Below are positions 15,903 through 24,552 of a stretch of 41,295 bases of DNA, piece after piece. A program made the position numbers and the translations under genes. The notes beneath the pieces were generated by a model. It was not told the DNA's origin and ran no database searches. It saw only the letters and a program-made list of their open reading frames with translations. Source of the stretch: CAZDHT01 sp964505325 (lineage in GTDB: Bacteria > Planctomycetota > PUPC01); NCBI GenBank assembly GCA_964505325.1, contig CAZDHT010000012.1, forward strand, positions 1 through 41,295, read 5' to 3'. Each line of letters begins with the position of its first letter. The stretch's first letter is position 1.

Positions 15903-16613
15903 GTGAGTTGGCAGGCCGAATATCTGGCACGTTTCTATTCGCGCGAGCGCGGATGGGTGGATGGAACCACGTTGTTCCACCGTCTGTGCCGGCAGTTTAT
16001 CTCTCCGGGCGGCCGGGTCTTGGAGGTAGGCGCCGGGCCGTCCAATCCAACCAGCAAGTTCCTCTCGAGTACGGCGAGGCAGGTCGTCGGGGTGGACATT
16101 GATGATGCGATCATCGGGAACTGCTTTCTGTCCGAGGCACACGTATATGATGGAGTTCGGTTCCCCTTTGACGACGGATCTTTCGACGCCGCGGTGTGCA
16201 ATTACGTTATGGAACATGTCGAGAACCCGATGCGCCTGTGCAGGGAAATACGCAGAGTCCTGGTTCCAGGGGGCGTGTTCCTCTTCCGGACGCCCAACGC
16301 ATTTCATTACGTGAGTCTTCTCAGTCGGGTCCTGCCACGCGGCTTGTCGAAATGGGCCAGAAATACCCGTCCGAACACCAGCGGCATGCATCCGATGTTC
16401 TGCCGCTGCAACTCGACGCTGCGTTGCCGCCGCATCCTGGATCGAGCCGGCCTCCGGATCGCGGAATTGCGCCTCATCGAGCCGAACCCGTCCTACGGCA
16501 TGAGGTCGCGCCTGTTGTTCTTCCCGATGTTGCTCTATGAGCGTCTGGTTAACGCGACGGAGATGCTTCGTCATTTCAGGGCGAACATCCTCTGCGCGGC
16601 CAGATCGGTCTGA
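15903..16613 (+). CDS. SAM-dependent methyltransferase, class I
   Basis: The protein has 236 residues if read from GTG at 15903, which has GAGG eight bases upstream; the open frame extends left into the previous gene but loses similarity there. The SAM-binding motif VLEVGAGPSN lies near residue 39, the acidic ribose-binding VVGVDIDD near 61, and the motif FDAAVCNYVMEHV near 93. Later comes VLVPGGVFLFRTPN, the usual post-motif strand. Enzymes of this group (Methyltransf_11 type) in sugar-polymer loci methylate sugar hydroxyls or modify nucleotide sugars; the exact acceptor is not predictable. It is followed 39 nt later by the WecA-like gene. Confidence 0.83.
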   Translation: MSWQAEYLARFYSRERGWVDGTTLFHRLCRQFISPGGRVLEVGAGPSNPTSKFLSSTARQVVGVDIDDAIIGNCFLSEAHVYDGVRFPFDDGSFDAAVCNYVMEHVENPMRLCREIRRVLVPGGVFLFRTPNAFHYVSLLSRVLPRGLSKWARNTRPNTSGMHPMFCRCNSTLRCRRILDRAGLRIAELRLIEPNPSYGMRSRLLFFPMLLYERLVNATEMLRHFRANILCAARSV

Positions 16614-16652
16614 TGGCAGTGGGATTCTACCCGGAGCTCTGAGGCCATTTCG

Positions 16653-18170
16653 ATGGTTGCCTATCTTGTCGTGTTCGGGTGTTCGCTGGTAGCCGGGCTG
16701 GTGCTGACGCCGCTTGTGCGGTGGGCGGCGCGCCGCCTGCGGGTGCTCGACCTCCCGGATGGCTTTCGGAAGCTTCAGGAACGGCCCGTACCCCGCATGG
16801 GGGGCATTGCGATTTTCGTCGGCTTTTTTGCCTCGCTTTGGGTAAGTTCACGCCTGCATCACTCCGTGGTGTTGCCCCGCTGCTTTGGCGATGGCGATTT
16901 CAGTTCGGTGTTCCTGGGTGCCGCCGCGGTGCTTGTGATCGGGCTGTGGGACGATGCAAGAGGACTGGGGGCGCGGACGAAGTTCGCGCTGCTCGCCGCG
17001 GTCGCGGCTGGCATGTGCGTCGCCGGGCATACCATCGAGACGATCAGCAATCCCTTCGGCCGCGACATCGTGCTGGGTTACTGGGCGGTGCCGGCAACGC
17101 TGTTCTGGTTTCTCGCCTGCATGAACGCCATGAACCTGATCGACGGGCTGGATGGCCTCTCCGGCGGCGTGGCGGTGTTCGCCGCAGCGACCATGTTTGC
17201 CACCAGCGCATTGTTCCAGAACGGGAACATCGCATTCTCCGCTCTGGCGTTGGCCGGGGTGGGTATCGGTTTTCTGGTGTTCAATCTCCCCCCGGCATCC
17301 ATATTCCTGGGAGACTCGGGGAGCTATCTGCTGGGCTTCCTCGTCGCCTACATCGGCCTGCGGGGGAGCCAGAAAGCCAGCACCGTCGTGGCCCTCCTGA
17401 TTCCCATCATCGCATTGGGGCTGCCGGTGTTGGACACCGCTCTCGCCATTCTCCGGCGCTGGGCGCGGGCGTTGCCGCTGTTCACGAGCGACGGGCAGCA
17501 CATTCACCACAAGCTGCTGGGTCGGGGACTCAGCCGTTGGCAAGCCGTGCTGATCATGTACGCCGCGTGCATCGTGCTGGGCGGGTTTGCCCTCGTTCTT
17601 ACCGCCGCGCGGGACTTGTCAGCCGCGGGCGTTCTGCTCCTCTTGGCTGTGGCGACGGTCCTGGCCGTACGCATGGTCGGCAGAGAAGAGATCAAGCTGG
17701 TGAAGAACCGGCTGATCCACGGGCTCGCGGAAAAGAGGCGCGCCACCGGACACCGGATCGCCGGGCACGAGGCGACGGAAAGGATGAGGCAAGCGGAGAC
17801 CGTCTCCGCCCTGTGGCAGACCTTTGCCGCCGCGGCGGAAAGGATGGAGCTCGATCGGGCGGTCATGACGATGACGCCCCCCTGGCCGCTTCCTTCCCGT
17901 CGGCGGAGCTCGTGCACGTTTCGCTGGCGTCGCGAGGCCGTCAGTTTCGACAGCGGCGAGGTCTCCGCGTCGTGGTCAGCCAGTTTTCCACTGATCGCCG
18001 GCGGGACCAGGCTCGGTGACCTTGAAGTGAACAAGTTCACCAACGGATGTCCCTTGGCACCCGAGTTGCCCGAGATGCTGCAACTGCTCAGTTCCAGCCT
18101 GGCAGACAACATCAGCCGCGTGCGGCCGGATGCCGCCGACGAGCAGCGTCTGCGTGTCCAGGCCAGTTAA
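16653..18170 (+). CDS. WecA/MraY-family undecaprenyl-phosphate sugar-1-phosphate transferase with extra C-terminal domain
   Basis: The protein has 505 residues, versus about 350 for typical WecA. The first 340 contain about eleven membrane spans and all family motifs: VPRMGGIAIF near 47, the metal-binding WDDARG near 99, NLIDGLDGLSGG near 161, FLGDSGSYLLG near 219, and the HIHHKLLGRG loop near 283. It transfers a HexNAc-1-phosphate from its UDP-sugar to undecaprenyl phosphate and so starts the repeat unit. Residues about 340-505 are cytoplasmic: a helical linker, then a small alpha/beta-looking domain (RRWRREAVSF-like strand, SFPLIAGGTRLGDLEVNKF). I have seen similar extensions in planctomycete homologues, but their role is unknown to me. 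The ATG at 16653 lies 39 nt after the methyltransferase. Confidence 0.92.
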   Translation: MVAYLVVFGCSLVAGLVLTPLVRWAARRLRVLDLPDGFRKLQERPVPRMGGIAIFVGFFASLWVSSRLHHSVVLPRCFGDGDFSSVFLGAAAVLVIGLWDDARGLGARTKFALLAAVAAGMCVAGHTIETISNPFGRDIVLGYWAVPATLFWFLACMNAMNLIDGLDGLSGGVAVFAAATMFATSALFQNGNIAFSALALAGVGIGFLVFNLPPASIFLGDSGSYLLGFLVAYIGLRGSQKASTVVALLIPIIALGLPVLDTALAILRRWARALPLFTSDGQHIHHKLLGRGLSRWQAVLIMYAACIVLGGFALVLTAARDLSAAGVLLLLAVATVLAVRMVGREEIKLVKNRLIHGLAEKRRATGHRIAGHEATERMRQAETVSALWQTFAAAAERMELDRAVMTMTPPWPLPSRRRSSCTFRWRREAVSFDSGEVSASWSASFPLIAGGTRLGDLEVNKFTNGCPLAPELPEMLQLLSSSLADNISRVRPDAADEQRLRVQAS

Positions 18171-18220
18171 GCTCGCCACAAACCCAGCCGCACGGGCCGA
18201 TGCGCTCCCGAGGGTTCCAG

Positions 18221-19792
18221 ATGGCAGATGGCATTGCATTGGTGAGGAACGGACGCACGCGTGACCAAAGCGGCTCGCGCACGGGCCGGATCCTCGCGGG
18301 CATGGGGACCGGCCTGCTCACCCGCGTGCTGGACTTCGGCAAACGCTTCGTACTCGTACCTCTGTTCTTGACCGCCTGGGGAGGAGCCAAGTATGGCGAG
18401 TGGCTGACCCTCTCCGCGGCCGTGGCCAGCCTGACTCTTCTTGACGTCGGAATGCACGATTTCGTCGTGAACCGCTTGCGCCAGTGCTACGTGAAGGCCG
18501 ACATGGAGGGATTTCATCGCTTCCTTCACGGCGGGCTGCGCCTGTCGCTGATCGCATGCGGGGTCGGTCTTGTTGGCTTGATGGTCTTTGCCGGGGTGGC
18601 TCCGGTCGGCGAGTGGTTTCGCCTGCAGCACACGTCCCGGGCGACCACGATGGTCACGCTTCTGCTCCTTGGGGCCGCCGTGCTGAGCCAGATCCTCACG
18701 GGGCTGGTCATCGGTGTCTACCGGTCAATTGGCGAGTACGGTCGGGGCGGGATCGTCGGCAACTGCGTGCTGGCGGCCCAGGTGTTGCTCGTGGCCGGCG
18801 CCCTCCTGCTGACTCGGAGCTTTCCCGTGGTTGCAGCCGCGACCTCAATCCCGCTGTGGCTGGGCATGGCATTCTCCGTGTGGGATATTGGGCGCCACCA
18901 CCCCTCCATCACCTTCGGGCTTCGACAAGGGACGTGGCTTCTCGCACTGCAAATCCTCGGTCCGAGCTCTCTGTTTCTGCTCATTATGCTGTCGCAGGTG
19001 CTCACCACTCAGGGCGCGGTGCTCATCCTGAGCGTCTACCACGGCGGTGCGGCGGTCGCAGTGTTCGCCACCACTCGCATCCTGGCCGGCGCGGCACGCA
19101 AGTTGGCCAGCGTGGTCCAACACGGCGTGTGGCCCGAATTCACCGCCCTGCAGGCAGAGCAGGAACTCGACAAGATCAGGGCCCTGCACATCGGGCTCGT
19201 CAAGCTCTCTCTGATCCTCACGGTCGCTGCCACCATGAGTCTGTATTTCGTGGGGGCGGAGCTTTATCGATTCTGGACCCAGCGCGTGCTGGAGTTTGAC
19301 CCTCTGCTGCTCGCTCTGCTGCTGGGGTCTGTCACCACCGAGTCGCTGTGGCGGGCGAGCTCCGTTGTGCCCCTGTCGTCCAATCGACACGCGGGCGTTG
19401 CCGTGCGGTTTGTGGGGACAGGTCTGCTTGCCACCGGCCTGTGCCTGGCGCTCGTGCCTGCGTATGGCGCCCCCGGCGCCGTGCTGGGACTGTGGCTGGC
19501 GGACATTGCCGTTCGGGTTGTCGCCATCCCCAACCGTGTATGCCGGCTCCTGCGCCAGCCCCTGGCCCGGTTCTGGGCGCAGGCGGTGCTGCGCGGACTG
19601 CCGGCTATCGGGCTCGCCTGCTTCGCTGCCATCGTCACCCACGAGGCGACCCGAGGAACCGCCCTGCACCTCCCGCTCGTGCCGTGCGTGACGGTCGGCG
19701 TGCTGGGCGCCGCGAGTTTCCTCACCTGGTTCGATGACTCGGAACGCCGGCGAGTGCGCAACCTGGTGCGCGCGCTGCGGCCGAGCCGGTGA
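18221..19792 (+). CDS. Wzx-type polysaccharide flippase (MOP superfamily)
   Basis: From ATG at 18221 the protein has 523 residues and about twelve to fourteen membrane spans, starting after a basic stretch (RTGRILAGMGTGLLTRVLDF). This is the expected shape of an oligosaccharide-lipid flippase. It would move the undecaprenyl-linked repeat unit across the inner membrane. The start has GAGGG six bases upstream; another ATG at 18200 is possible, and the open frame continues left into the WecA gene without similarity. The reading ends with a TGA that shares a base with a possible ATG of the next methyltransferase gene. No unusual residues were noticed. Confidence 0.85.
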   Translation: MADGIALVRNGRTRDQSGSRTGRILAGMGTGLLTRVLDFGKRFVLVPLFLTAWGGAKYGEWLTLSAAVASLTLLDVGMHDFVVNRLRQCYVKADMEGFHRFLHGGLRLSLIACGVGLVGLMVFAGVAPVGEWFRLQHTSRATTMVTLLLLGAAVLSQILTGLVIGVYRSIGEYGRGGIVGNCVLAAQVLLVAGALLLTRSFPVVAAATSIPLWLGMAFSVWDIGRHHPSITFGLRQGTWLLALQILGPSSLFLLIMLSQVLTTQGAVLILSVYHGGAAVAVFATTRILAGAARKLASVVQHGVWPEFTALQAEQELDKIRALHIGLVKLSLILTVAATMSLYFVGAELYRFWTQRVLEFDPLLLALLLGSVTTESLWRASSVVPLSSNRHAGVAVRFVGTGLLATGLCLALVPAYGAPGAVLGLWLADIAVRVVAIPNRVCRLLRQPLARFWAQAVLRGLPAIGLACFAAIVTHEATRGTALHLPLVPCVTVGVLGAASFLTWFDDSERRRVRNLVRALRPSR

Positions 19793-19842
19793 TGGAGAAA
19801 CAGGACGAAGCGACCACGGCCGGCGAAAATAGAAGGGGCAGA

Positions 19843-20685
19843 ATGAAGCTCGCCAGCGCGCTGCATTGCCTCGCGTGGCTGGTCCGAACGTCAGCGACCC
19901 TCCTGCGCACCCTGTTGCTGGCGCCCCGCAGGCTCCCGCAGTTGTGCCAGGCCGCCCTCGACCATCACGTTCAGACTACGACCCCGGAGCTGACTCACCG
20001 CACTCTCGAGGAGTTCCTGACTCACCAATATGACCTCCGCAATGCGGTGGATATCGACGCCGCACTGCCCATCGTTGTTGGCGAGCGAAACGTGACCCTG
20101 GGCGAGGCCCTTGTGCTGAGTGCGTTGGTCAAGGCGACTCGCACCAGGCGGGTGCTTGAAATCGGGACCTTCCGCGGCTGGACCAGCTATCTGTTGGCCT
20201 CGGCCGTAGGAAGGGGCGGCGAAGTGCTCACCCTGGATCTCCCGCCCAGAACGAAGACCAGCCACCCTCTGGAGAAACGCGATGTCTACGGCCTCTCCGA
20301 GGCGGACGTCGGATCCACGTTCAGGACCCTCCCTCTTCGCGGCGCGGAGGTGACCCAACTGTGGGGCGACTCCGCGACCTTTGATTTCTCACCGTGGGAG
20401 GGTGGCATCGACATGGTCCTCGTCGACGGCGCGCACACGAAGGAATACGTCAGGAACGACAGCGCTCGAGCGCTCGATGTGGCCCGCGACGGCGGTTTGG
20501 TCGTCTGGCACGACCTCAAGAGTTCTTGTCCGGGCGTCATCAGCGTGCTGTCGGAACTGGGCAGACGCTTGGACCTGTGCCATATCGTGGGCACTTCGCT
20601 TGTCGTGCACGTCAAGCGGACGCAGTCGGACGTTTCTGGAGGAACGGCCGCCCTCCGCCTTCCCATTGCCACAGGCGCACCATGA
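19843..20685 (+). CDS. SAM-dependent O-methyltransferase, Methyltransf_24-like
   Basis: The protein has 280 residues from ATG at 19843, which has AAGGGG just upstream. An alternative ATG at 19792 overlaps the flippase stop and would add 17 residues. The N-terminus is hydrophobic and basic (MKLASALHCLAWLVRTSATL), so membrane association is possible. Motif I reads VLEIGTFRGWTSYLL near 103. The acidic segment GIDMVLVDGAHTKEYV near 187 is typical of the cephalosporin-hydroxylase/Methyltransf_24 group, and VVWHDL near 224 completes it. Such enzymes methylate sugar hydroxyls in several glycan loci. Its stop overlaps the next ATG by four bases (ATGA), indicating translational coupling. Confidence 0.83.
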   Translation: MKLASALHCLAWLVRTSATLLRTLLLAPRRLPQLCQAALDHHVQTTTPELTHRTLEEFLTHQYDLRNAVDIDAALPIVVGERNVTLGEALVLSALVKATRTRRVLEIGTFRGWTSYLLASAVGRGGEVLTLDLPPRTKTSHPLEKRDVYGLSEADVGSTFRTLPLRGAEVTQLWGDSATFDFSPWEGGIDMVLVDGAHTKEYVRNDSARALDVARDGGLVVWHDLKSSCPGVISVLSELGRRLDLCHIVGTSLVVHVKRTQSDVSGGTAALRLPIATGAP

Positions 20686-21890
20686 GGATTCTTCATCTTT
20701 CCAACACGTCGATCTGGCCGCCCATGGACGGCGCCGGTCTGCGGACGTGTCAACTCCTTCGGCGTGTGGCGACCCGGCACGAGGTGCACGCCCTGCAGTT
20801 GTGCGCCCCGGAGCGTGCGGCGGATGACCGTGCAACGCCGGCCCACGTGGATGCCGACTGGCTGGAACAAGCGTGCTCGCGCCTGTGGTCCGTGTCCAAG
20901 GATCCGGCCGAAGTAAGGGTGCTCTTCGGCTTTCTTCACGACGCCGCAGCCATAAGGACCGGCCTGAAAGGAGCCCTCGACCGGGACTACGACGTCGTTT
21001 GGGGCCATTCGGCTGACTGGGCTTACTTCCTGCCACGCCATCTTCTTGGGCGGACGCTGCTGGATGTTCAAGACTGCTACGACCTGTCCTATCGGCGGCA
21101 AGCCAAGGCTGCAAGTCTGCGGCGGCGGGCGAAGCTTGCCGTGAAGAGAAGACTCTACCGCTACTATGCCAGAAAGTACATGAGCGCAGTCAACACACTC
21201 GTGATGGTGAATCAGGCAGATGCCGACTCCGTCGCCCGGATACTGCCCGGGGCGAAAGTCGAAGTTGTGGCCAACGGCGTGGACACGCGCTACTACGCGC
21301 CGCCCGGCGATTGGTCACGACGTCCGGACGCTCCCACGTTGGTCTTCACCGGCGTAATGAGCGCGCGACAGAATGTGGACGCCGTGCGGTTTTTTGCCCG
21401 GCGCGTGTTGCCGCTTATTCGAGAGAGCGTGCCGGGTTGCTGTTTCCAGATCGTCGGCAGGTCGCCTGGCAAAAGGGTAAGGGAGCTGGAGGATCCTCGT
21501 GCGGGCGTTCAAGTAGTTGGTGGTGTCCCGGACATCCGGCCGTACCTGTGGGACGCCACGCTGTACGTGGCGCCGATGATATCCGGGACCGGCATCAAGA
21601 ACAAGATCCTCGAGGCGTGGGCGGCCGGATGCGCGGTGGTCAGCACGGGATTGGGCGGCGAAGCCCTGAGAGCCCGGCACGATAAGAACATCCTGCTTGC
21701 CGATAGTCCCCGAGAGATGGCCCGCCAGGTCGCACGAGCGATGCAGGACCCCGCGCTCAGGGCGAGCCTCGGGCGGCGAGGCCGGGAGACGGCGCGGCAG
21801 CACTACAACTGGGAGACACATGCGTCTCACTTCGAGCGCCTCTTGTTCGAGGCCGCCAACGGCTTGGACGGTAGGAGGCGGACGGCCTAA
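20682..21890 (+). CDS. Glycosyltransferase family 4
   Basis: The protein has 402 residues and a GT-B fold. The N-terminal Rossmann half begins MRILHLSNTSIWPPMDGAGL, and the C-terminal half has the donor-binding block (LVFTGVMSARQNVDAVRFF near 220; SGTGIKNKILEAWAAGCAVV near 302). In place of the usual E-x7-E the motif reads GTGIKNKILE, as in several GT4 subgroups. The DxD motif is not required in this fold. It transfers a sugar from a nucleotide-sugar to the lipid-linked chain in the cytoplasm; the donor cannot be assigned. The ATG overlaps the preceding stop (ATGA), and the next gene starts one base after its own stop. Confidence 0.88.
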   Translation: MRILHLSNTSIWPPMDGAGLRTCQLLRRVATRHEVHALQLCAPERAADDRATPAHVDADWLEQACSRLWSVSKDPAEVRVLFGFLHDAAAIRTGLKGALDRDYDVVWGHSADWAYFLPRHLLGRTLLDVQDCYDLSYRRQAKAASLRRRAKLAVKRRLYRYYARKYMSAVNTLVMVNQADADSVARILPGAKVEVVANGVDTRYYAPPGDWSRRPDAPTLVFTGVMSARQNVDAVRFFARRVLPLIRESVPGCCFQIVGRSPGKRVRELEDPRAGVQVVGGVPDIRPYLWDATLYVAPMISGTGIKNKILEAWAAGCAVVSTGLGGEALRARHDKNILLADSPREMARQVARAMQDPALRASLGRRGRETARQHYNWETHASHFERLLFEAANGLDGRRRTA

Positions 21891-21891
21891 G

Positions 21892-23055
21892 ATGCGCGTC
21901 AATGTAGCCTGCGCCGGGCGTTTCCTCTCCCTCCAACTGTCGGGTCAGTTGAAGCGCCTGGGTTGCCTCGGACGGCATTACACCTGCACGCCGATGCTCC
22001 CCGGGGCCGTGCGTCCCGGGCGGTACGGCTTGGATCGCAGCGATGTCCGGACGCTTGTCGGGGCGGATATTTTCAAGCGCGTGGTCGGGCGCCTGGGGCG
22101 GCGGGCGCGGGTGTTTGCCGATCAAGTCAAGACGTTGTGGTTCCAACGGTGGGTGGCCAGGAAGTTTGAACCGTGTGACGTGATCCATGCCTGGGCCGGC
22201 AGCGCACTTTCCGTTTTCGAACGCGAGGTCTGCGGGGAGGCCGTACGGGTGTTGGACCGTTCCTCGGCGCACCGGCGCATCGCCAGGAGGATACTCGACG
22301 AGGAATACCAGAGATGCGGCGCCCGGTACGTCGACCGTCAAGGGGGGATGGACCTGGAGTTGGCCGAGTATGAGTCGGCGGACCATATCGTGGTCCCGTC
22401 CACCTTTGTGTTGAACAGTTTTCTTGAGCAGGGGCATCCGCGCGAGAAGCTTTCGCGTGTTTCTTTCGGCAGCCTGGCAGTCCGTGACGGGCGGCCGCGA
22501 AGACCAGACGGCGCGTTCTGTGTCGTCTACGTCGGCACGTTGAGGGTGCACAAGGGGGTCCGTTATTTCCTGAAGGCGGCTTCGCTCCTCCGCGGCCTTC
22601 CGGACTTTGAGGTCCTTCTCGTGGGGCCGCCGCCGGACAAACATACAGCGCCGTACCTGGCGAAGTATCGAGAGTTCGTCAGATACCTGGGCTACGTTCC
22701 GCAGCGTAAGCTGTACGAAGAGATCTACCCCAAGGCCAGCGTACTGGTCCAACCATCTGTCCTCGAGGGCCTCTCCTTTGTTCTCCTGGAAGCTCTGGCA
22801 CACGGGGTCCCGGTGATAGCGACCGACCACAGCGGGGCGCCCGACGTTATCACGGACGGTGAGGAGGGGTTCCTGGTGCCGGTCCGCGACCCCGCAGCCA
22901 TCGCTGAAAAGGTGCTTTTCTTGTACAAACACCGGGGCCTGCTGGAGCAGATGAGCGGGAAGGCGTTATCGAAGGCGCGCACGCAGCTCACATGGGACAC
23001 CTACGGTGAACAGGTCGTCGGCATCTACAGAAAACTCCTCGCTGACAGGCAGTGA
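21892..23055 (+). CDS. Glycosyltransferase family 4
   Basis: This GT4 protein has 387 residues (MRVNVACAGRFLSLQLSGQL). The donor half starts with VVYVGTLRVHKGVRYFLKAA near 212. It carries the E-x7-E motif EGLSFVLLEALAHGVPVIAT near 292, followed by VITDGEEGFLVPVRDP, all canonical. The N-terminal half contains the Asp/His-rich segment DVIHAWAGSALSVFE, reminiscent of starch-synthase-like acceptors. It is the second of six GT4 enzymes in the locus. The ATG starts one base after the previous stop, and GTAGGAGG lies about 14 bases upstream, somewhat far. Confidence 0.9.
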   Translation: MRVNVACAGRFLSLQLSGQLKRLGCLGRHYTCTPMLPGAVRPGRYGLDRSDVRTLVGADIFKRVVGRLGRRARVFADQVKTLWFQRWVARKFEPCDVIHAWAGSALSVFEREVCGEAVRVLDRSSAHRRIARRILDEEYQRCGARYVDRQGGMDLELAEYESADHIVVPSTFVLNSFLEQGHPREKLSRVSFGSLAVRDGRPRRPDGAFCVVYVGTLRVHKGVRYFLKAASLLRGLPDFEVLLVGPPPDKHTAPYLAKYREFVRYLGYVPQRKLYEEIYPKASVLVQPSVLEGLSFVLLEALAHGVPVIATDHSGAPDVITDGEEGFLVPVRDPAAIAEKVLFLYKHRGLLEQMSGKALSKARTQLTWDTYGEQVVGIYRKLLADRQ

Positions 23056-23095
23056 TTCCGCTGCGGCGGGGGCACGTCGCCCGGCGAGGCCAACC

Positions 23096-24505
23096 TTGAC
23101 GGCTTTTCGTATCGGGGCGGCGTCGGTAAGCGCCGCGCTCCTGCTGCTTGCCGTGCCGGCGGACGTCGTTTCCGAGGTCCCCGGGTGGTGCGCTGTTACC
23201 GCCGGATTCGCAATTCTCGCTTTTGTGGCCGTCATTGCCTTTCGCTTTGCCCGGCAACGCGGTCAGAACCCGTGGGCCGACGCCACGGCGGTGTTTTCGT
23301 TCTATTACGCGGTCTTCTTCGGCGCGGGGCTGCTCACGTTGTTCTTCTGGGACATTCTCCTTGACCAGATGTTCCCCCAGCTCACCTCGCGCTTCCAGCA
23401 GTATGGGCCCGTGCTGCCGGATGTGTCGCGCTTGACCGTTATCGGAGGACTCGCCCTCGTTGCGGGGAGTCTTATCCCTGGAGGTGCGCTTGTCCGCGTG
23501 CTGCCAAGAGTGCGGTGGCAGTTCGACGGTGACACGTTCTTCCGACGAGCTTTGTTTTTCCTGCCGGTCGCGGCGGCGTGTCTTGGTGTGACGCGTTTCA
23601 GCCCTGAGCTCTTGCCGAAAGAGCTCTTCCACTTCGTCCAAGTCCTCGGCGAGACCAGCCATCTCATCCTGGTCTTGTGCTCCTACAGCTTCTTTCGCGC
23701 CGGGAAGCGGCGCTGGCGGTGGGCCTGGCTGTACCTCGTCTATGCGGTCGTCCTGGTCATTCGCGCCCTTCCGACCGGGATGCGGGGCGACCTGCTCCTG
23801 CCGTTTGCGTTTCCCGTGCTCGGTTACGTGATGGCCAGAGCGAAACTGCCATGGAGATATCTCCTTGTCGGGGTGGGGCTCTTTTTCTTCGTGATCATCC
23901 CGTGGGCAACGTTCCTGAAGGAGAGCACGCCGAGGTTGGTGGGACCCGAAGTGGCCATGTCCCAGGCCACGGTCAAGCTGCGCGGCGCCGGCTACAGGCG
24001 ACGCCTGGGCGTCAGCCTGTGGAGCACGGTGCGCCGGTTCGCCGTCGTGGGCGGCTTTGCCAACTGCCGGCGCAAGGTCCCCCGTCGATTCCCCTATCAG
24101 CACGGAAAGGTGCTTCTGACCACGCTGATGGCCTTGCCGCCGCGGGCGATCTGGCCTGACAAGCCCAACGTCAGCGCCAAGCTGAACTACTACTCGCAGC
24201 GGCTCGGCATCATCAGCAAGGGTGACAAGACATCATCCGCCGTGTTGGTGGCACTGGGGCTCTATTACCTGGACTTCGGCCCGGTCGGCATTCTCGTCTT
24301 GTGTGTCGTTCACGGTTGGTGCGTCAGGCTGCTGCGCGATTTCACCGTCGGACGATGCACCTACGAATGGGGGGCGGCGGTGTTTCTCCTGCTGACCTTG
24401 ACCAAACCCGACCTTCCCAACTTCATCGTATGGATGTCCGGCGCGATCCGCATGATCCTTGTGTCTCTTCCGGTCGTATACGTGCTGAGTCATAAACGTC
24501 TGTGA
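23096..24505 (+). CDS. Oligosaccharide-repeat polymerase-like membrane protein (Wzy candidate)
   Basis: The protein has 469 residues if started at TTG 23096, which has GAGG six bases upstream. A GTG at 23006 inside the previous gene is the longer alternative, adding a Ser/Ala-rich stretch. About ten to twelve hydrophobic segments are seen. A large loop contains ALPTGMRGDLLLPFAFPV near 220. Another region near 350 (ALPPRAIWPDKPNV, then GDKTSSAVLVALGLYYLDFG) resembles the periplasmic loop of O-antigen polymerases of the Wzy/OAG type. It would join flipped repeat units. Polymerases are poorly conserved, so the call rests on topology and place between glycosyltransferases. The stop overlaps a possible GTG of the next gene (GTGA). 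Confidence 0.7.
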   Translation: MTAFRIGAASVSAALLLLAVPADVVSEVPGWCAVTAGFAILAFVAVIAFRFARQRGQNPWADATAVFSFYYAVFFGAGLLTLFFWDILLDQMFPQLTSRFQQYGPVLPDVSRLTVIGGLALVAGSLIPGGALVRVLPRVRWQFDGDTFFRRALFFLPVAAACLGVTRFSPELLPKELFHFVQVLGETSHLILVLCSYSFFRAGKRRWRWAWLYLVYAVVLVIRALPTGMRGDLLLPFAFPVLGYVMARAKLPWRYLLVGVGLFFFVIIPWATFLKESTPRLVGPEVAMSQATVKLRGAGYRRRLGVSLWSTVRRFAVVGGFANCRRKVPRRFPYQHGKVLLTTLMALPPRAIWPDKPNVSAKLNYYSQRLGIISKGDKTSSAVLVALGLYYLDFGPVGILVLCVVHGWCVRLLRDFTVGRCTYEWGAAVFLLLTLTKPDLPNFIVWMSGAIRMILVSLPVVYVLSHKRL

Positions 24506-24552
24506 CGGTGCGCGCGACAGCCCAGCTCCCGCCGCGCCGCCTGCGAGGTCAC

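Noticed and set aside
17860..17960. Frameshift in the WecA-like C-terminus
   Set aside because: The low-similarity stretch rejoins a strand-rich pattern in the same frame and the gene ends in-frame before the flippase; the alternative frame gives no better pattern.
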